The translations under genes were made by a program, and so were the position numbers. This document shows, piece after piece, positions 5,823-8,854 of a stretch of DNA of 8,854 nt; position 1 is the stretch's first letter; each line of letters opens with the position of its first letter. This DNA is from Phycisphaerae bacterium (GTDB taxonomy: Bacteria > Planctomycetota > Phycisphaerae > SM23-33), in NCBI GenBank assembly GCA_030610965.1, contig JAUWQU010000103.1, positions 1 through 8,854 of the forward strand, given 5' to 3'. The notes under the pieces are model-generated. The model searched no databases and was not told the origin of the DNA. It saw nothing but the letters and a program-made list of their open reading frames with translations.

Positions 5823-7493
5823 ATGGCGGAGGCTAAGCCCGACAACGCGAATGCCGACCACGAGCAGGAGCATTTCTTCAGCGCGGCCAAGGTGGTGGCC
5901 GGACTGACGATGGTCTCGCGCGTGCTGGGAATGGTTCGCGACATCGCCCTGGTGCCGCTTGGCGCGCCCGCAATCGCGGACGTTTTCTGGACGGCGTTCG
6001 GAATCCCGCACATGTTCCGAAGGCTCTTCGGCGAGGGGGCCCTGTCGGCCGCGTTCGTGCCGGTATTCACCGATGCCGCCGAGGAAGGCGGATGGGCCCG
6101 CGCGAAGAAGGTCCTGGCCAACACCGCCGGCCTGCTCGCCGTCGTGCTGACCGTTTTGGTGGCGATTATCGAGATCGGCCTGGCGATCTGGCTGGTGCTG
6201 AGCGACCAGGGCTCTGCCGGCCAGGAGATCAAGCAGCGGCTGACGATCCAATTCACCATGATCATGCTGCCGTTCACGATCTTCATCTGCATGCTCGCGC
6301 TGTGCTCGGCGGCCCTGAACGCCAAGGGCCATTTCGCGTATCCGGCCGCGGCGCCGATACTGCTGAACATCGGGCTGATCTGCACCGCGGTGTTCGTCGC
6401 CCCGGCGATAAGCCGTAGCGACGTGCCTCAGTTCCGCGTCGTCGGCGTGGGGCTGGTGGTATGCAGCATCGGGCAGTTGGCGGGGGCTCTCTGGCTGCTC
6501 AAGCGCAACGGGATTCTCACGATGTGGAACCTCCGGCCGATCCTGCCGGAGATCCGCCAGATCGCCAAACGCATGGCGCCGACGGTGCTGCCGTTGGGGC
6601 TGGTTCAGTTCGGCGACCAGCTCATGCGAATAATCGCCCTGGCCCTTACCCGCACCGAGGCCGCGCCCTGGCTGCCGCTTGCGCCGGGCGTCGTCCGCGG
6701 GCAGTACCTCTCCGGAAGGCTCTATCAACTGCCGCTCGGCGTGCTGGCTATCTCGATAGCGACGGTTGTCTTTCCGCTGATGAGCCGCTGCTCGGCCCGG
6801 GGCGACCTGCCCGGCCTGCGCGACGCGATCAACCGTGCCCTGCGGCTTTGCCTGTTCCTGGCCATCCCGTCGGGCGTCGCGCTTATCATCATCGCCGAGC
6901 CGACAATCGTGCTGGGCTTCCAGCGAGGCGACTTCACCGCCAGGGATTCCGCGATCGCCGTCGGCATGCTCCGGATGTACTGCCTGGGCATGCCCGCGTA
7001 TTTCTGCTCGCACATACTGCTGCGGGCGTTTTTTGCGAGGAAGGACACGCGAACGCCCATGTACTCCGCGGTCGTCGCGACAGCCCTCAGCCTGGTGCTC
7101 GTGTACCTGGGAATCTACACGCCGCTAAAGTCCGCCGCGCTGGGCCTGGCCACGTCCATCGCGGCCATCCTCAACGTGAGTTGGCTGCTGTGGGTGCTCC
7201 ACAGAAAAGTCGGCAAGCTTGGAATGCGGAGCCTGCTGATGTCCACCGCCAAGACGATCGTGGCGACAGTCGTGATGGCCGGGGCAATCATCGCTACGCA
7301 AATGGCCCTCGAGGCCGGGTGGCAGCGCTGGCTGAGCAGCGCCGTGTTCCTCGGCCGGCTCGTCGTGCTCGTCGGATCGATCGTCGCCGGCTCGGGCGCG
7401 TTTCTGATCGTAGCCCGACTGCTGCAATGCCGCGAACTCGGCGAACTCCGCCGCAAGCCCGCGAAGGAAAACGCACCCGCGAAACCCGTATGA
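5823..7493 (+). CDS. murJ: Lipid II flippase MurJ (MviN family)
   Basis: The 556-aa protein is a polytopic membrane protein of the MOP superfamily that moves the peptidoglycan precursor lipid II across the cytoplasmic membrane. The family signature is clear: residues 30-40 read MVSRVLGMVRD, followed by a DVFWTAFGIPHMFRRLFGEG segment running into ALSAAFVPVF, matching the conserved first helices of MurJ with their functional arginines. Further hydrophobic segments continue to the end, consistent with about 14 transmembrane helices. Length is normal for the family. The roughly 20-residue polar N-terminal extension (MAEAKPDNANADHEQEHFF) is longer than in E. coli. A later start at M30 would remove part of helix 1, so 5823 is preferred. 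Presence of murJ fits an organism with peptidoglycan. NadA follows closely, and a shared transcript is possible although the pathways are unrelated. Confidence 0.93.
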   Translation: MAEAKPDNANADHEQEHFFSAAKVVAGLTMVSRVLGMVRDIALVPLGAPAIADVFWTAFGIPHMFRRLFGEGALSAAFVPVFTDAAEEGGWARAKKVLANTAGLLAVVLTVLVAIIEIGLAIWLVLSDQGSAGQEIKQRLTIQFTMIMLPFTIFICMLALCSAALNAKGHFAYPAAAPILLNIGLICTAVFVAPAISRSDVPQFRVVGVGLVVCSIGQLAGALWLLKRNGILTMWNLRPILPEIRQIAKRMAPTVLPLGLVQFGDQLMRIIALALTRTEAAPWLPLAPGVVRGQYLSGRLYQLPLGVLAISIATVVFPLMSRCSARGDLPGLRDAINRALRLCLFLAIPSGVALIIIAEPTIVLGFQRGDFTARDSAIAVGMLRMYCLGMPAYFCSHILLRAFFARKDTRTPMYSAVVATALSLVLVYLGIYTPLKSAALGLATSIAAILNVSWLLWVLHRKVGKLGMRSLLMSTAKTIVATVVMAGAIIATQMALEAGWQRWLSSAVFLGRLVVLVGSIVAGSGAFLIVARLLQCRELGELRRKPAKENAPAKPV

Positions 7494-7494
7494 T
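7489..7494 (+). promoter_or_regulatory. Possible -10 element for nadA, overlapping the murJ stop codon
   Basis: TATGAT spans the end of murJ. Transcription would begin near 7501, after the GTG at 7495, and would leave an untranslated leader of about 45 nt before the ATG at 7546. No clear -35 is visible. The flanking CGTATGATG also occurs before the propeller gene. Confidence 0.25.
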
Positions 7495-7545
7495 GTGATT
7501 GGGCATACGAGTAGACTGAAAGCACCGAGACCACTGAGAGCGATC

Positions 7546-8706
7546 ATGCAACACAAGACTCCACGATACCAGGTTCGGATCCCGGATAAGTATCTCCGCA
7601 CGAGCGCAGCCGAGCTTGGCAGGCTGGCCGCGGAGCTCAAGGCCCGGCTCGGCTCGGACCTCTGCATCCTCGGCCATCACTACCAGTCCGACGAGGTGAT
7701 CGAGTTGGCGGACCTCGCCGGCGACAGCCTGAAGCTCTCCCAACTCGCCGCTCAGCAGGACCAGGCCAGGTACATTGTCTTCTGCGGCGTACACTTCATG
7801 GCCGAGTCGGCCGACATACTCTCGTCCGACGAGCAGGTCGTGATACTGCCGAACGCCCAGGCCGGTTGCAACATGGCCGACATGGCCGACGCGGACGGTG
7901 TGGCGGCGGCGCTGGACGAACTGTCCGCCATCAGCGGCGATGCCCGCATCGTGCCGATTACGTACGTCAATTCCTCCGCCGCCATCAAGGCCGTCACCGG
8001 CCGGGCCGGCGGGGCGTGCTGCACGTCGAGCAACGTCCGCAACGTCTTCGAGTGGGCATTGGCGCCAAAAGCCGCGGGCGGGGGCGGGGCCGAGAAAATC
8101 CTCTGCGTGCCGGACCAGCATCTCGGCCGAAACACCGCCGCCGCGATGGGCTACGGCGACGACGCGTGCGCCATATACGACCCCGACCTGCCCAACGGAG
8201 GCCTGTCTGCCGACGACGTCGCACGCGCGACCTTCCTGCTCTGGAAGGGCTTCTGCTACGTTCACCAGCGATTCACGCCCGCCCACGTGAAGGCAGTGCG
8301 GCGACGGCACGCAGGCATCCGCGTGATCGTCCACCCCGAGTGCCCCCGCGAGGTCGTCCGCCTGGCCGATGCGGCCGGCAGCACCGAGCAGATCATCCGC
8401 GCCATCCAGCAGGCCCCGGCCGGCTCGAAGTGGGCCATCGGCACGGAAAGCAACCTCGTCAACCGTTTAGCCAAACGCTACGGCGACCAGTTCATCCGCG
8501 TCCTCTCCGACGCGCCGGCTCTGTGCATGACAATGCACCTGATCAACCTGCCCCACGTGGTCTGGGTGCTGGATAACCTCGCCGAAGGCCGCGTCGTGAA
8601 CCAGGTAACCGTCGAAACCGACGAGGCCCGCGACGCCAAGCTGGCCCTGGACCGCATGATCGCCATTAAGGCCGTGCGGGACGTTACGAAAGGAAAGCCG
8701 GATTAG
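7546..8706 (+). CDS. nadA: Quinolinate synthase NadA
   Basis: The 386-aa cytoplasmic enzyme condenses iminoaspartate with dihydroxyacetone phosphate to quinolinate in de novo NAD synthesis, using a [4Fe-4S] cluster. The family landmarks are present: ILGHHYQ (H44, H45), FCGVHFMAESA with cluster Cys80, YVNSSAA, CCTSSN with C158/C159 (C159 the likely ligand), HPECP with Cys266, and GTESNLVNRL. The three cluster cysteines are all intact. I chose the ATG at 7546, preceded by GAGAG (7536-7540). The frame is open back to a GTG at 7495, but those 17 residues (beginning with IGHTSRLKAP) are unlike the family and would start 1 nt after the murJ stop. NadB and NadC are not in the window. The gene ends just before the terminal inverted repeat. 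Confidence 0.95.
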   Translation: MQHKTPRYQVRIPDKYLRTSAAELGRLAAELKARLGSDLCILGHHYQSDEVIELADLAGDSLKLSQLAAQQDQARYIVFCGVHFMAESADILSSDEQVVILPNAQAGCNMADMADADGVAAALDELSAISGDARIVPITYVNSSAAIKAVTGRAGGACCTSSNVRNVFEWALAPKAAGGGGAEKILCVPDQHLGRNTAAAMGYGDDACAIYDPDLPNGGLSADDVARATFLLWKGFCYVHQRFTPAHVKAVRRRHAGIRVIVHPECPREVVRLADAAGSTEQIIRAIQQAPAGSKWAIGTESNLVNRLAKRYGDQFIRVLSDAPALCMTMHLINLPHVVWVLDNLAEGRVVNQVTVETDEARDAKLALDRMIAIKAVRDVTKGKPD

Positions 8707-8739
8707 AGCAAAGATGCGAGAATGCGCAAGCCCTTGGAG

Positions 8740-8854
8740 TGCGGCGTCAAGCCCCGCAGGGGCGCCCACGCCGCGTTGGCTCGCGCCGCGCGAGATGCAG
8801 CCTATCCATGTGCGAGCAAAAGCGGCGTGGGCGCTCTTCGAGCTTGACGCCGCA
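8740..8854. repeat. 115-bp inverted repeat, MITE/REP-like, at the right edge
   Basis: The outer arms TGCGGCGTCAAGC (8740-8752) and GCTTGACGCCGCA (8842-8854) are perfect 13-bp complements. The inner arms GCGCCCACGCCGC (8762-8774) and GCGGCGTGGGCGC (8822-8834) are a second perfect 13-bp pair. They are separated from the outer arms by unpaired 9 and 7 nt. In the centre CTCGCG/CGCGAG (8780-8785, 8789-8794) forms a further small hairpin. The ends coincide with the window edge, so the element could extend further. It has no coding capacity and lies 33 nt after the nadA stop, where it may also help end or protect the transcript. Confidence 0.8.

Noticed and set aside
5553..7013. Minus-strand open frame of 486 codons opposite the sulfatase end and murJ
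   Set aside because: It spans two real genes antisense and its composition (rich in Arg, Gln, His, Asp) is that of a shadow frame.

Overview
The window is high-GC bacterial DNA that looks like a planctomycete, possibly of the Phycisphaerae type. The signs are a secreted PQQ-like beta-propeller protein with the DWPQYGGPDRTN start common in that phylum, a Tat-exported formylglycine sulfatase, and short dispersed palindromic repeats between genes. This assignment is inference from gene style; no rRNA or marker gene is present. All intact genes are on the + strand.

Left accessory part (1-about 1560). On the minus strand, bases 114 to 1 encode the first 38 residues of an IS1380-like DDE transposase, so an insertion sequence runs off the left edge. 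Next to it, on the + strand, is a 119-codon remnant matching only the C-terminal domain of a dGTP triphosphohydrolase; its catalytic HD part is missing. It overlaps by 8 nt a gene for a poly(A)-polymerase/CCA-type nucleotidyltransferase of a kind I cannot name. These genes are visibly less GC-rich than the rest. The pair looks like a small transferred unit, possibly anti-phage, with its first gene broken by the IS.

Middle part (1693-5761). A secreted PQQ-like propeller protein is followed by a nested palindromic repeat of about 217 bp. Then come a metallo-beta-lactamase-fold hydrolase and, 23 bp later behind a strong Shine-Dalgarno site, a sulfatase. The repeat has created a false N-terminal extension on the hydrolase reading frame.

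Right part (5823-8706). Two housekeeping genes follow: murJ (lipid II flippase) and nadA (quinolinate synthase, Fe-S enzyme of NAD synthesis). MurJ may be translated from a leaderless mRNA. The window ends exactly in a 115-bp inverted repeat resembling a MITE or REP-type element.

The strongest candidate for something undescribed is the dGTPase/nucleotidyltransferase pair, but here it is incomplete and its defence role is only a hypothesis.
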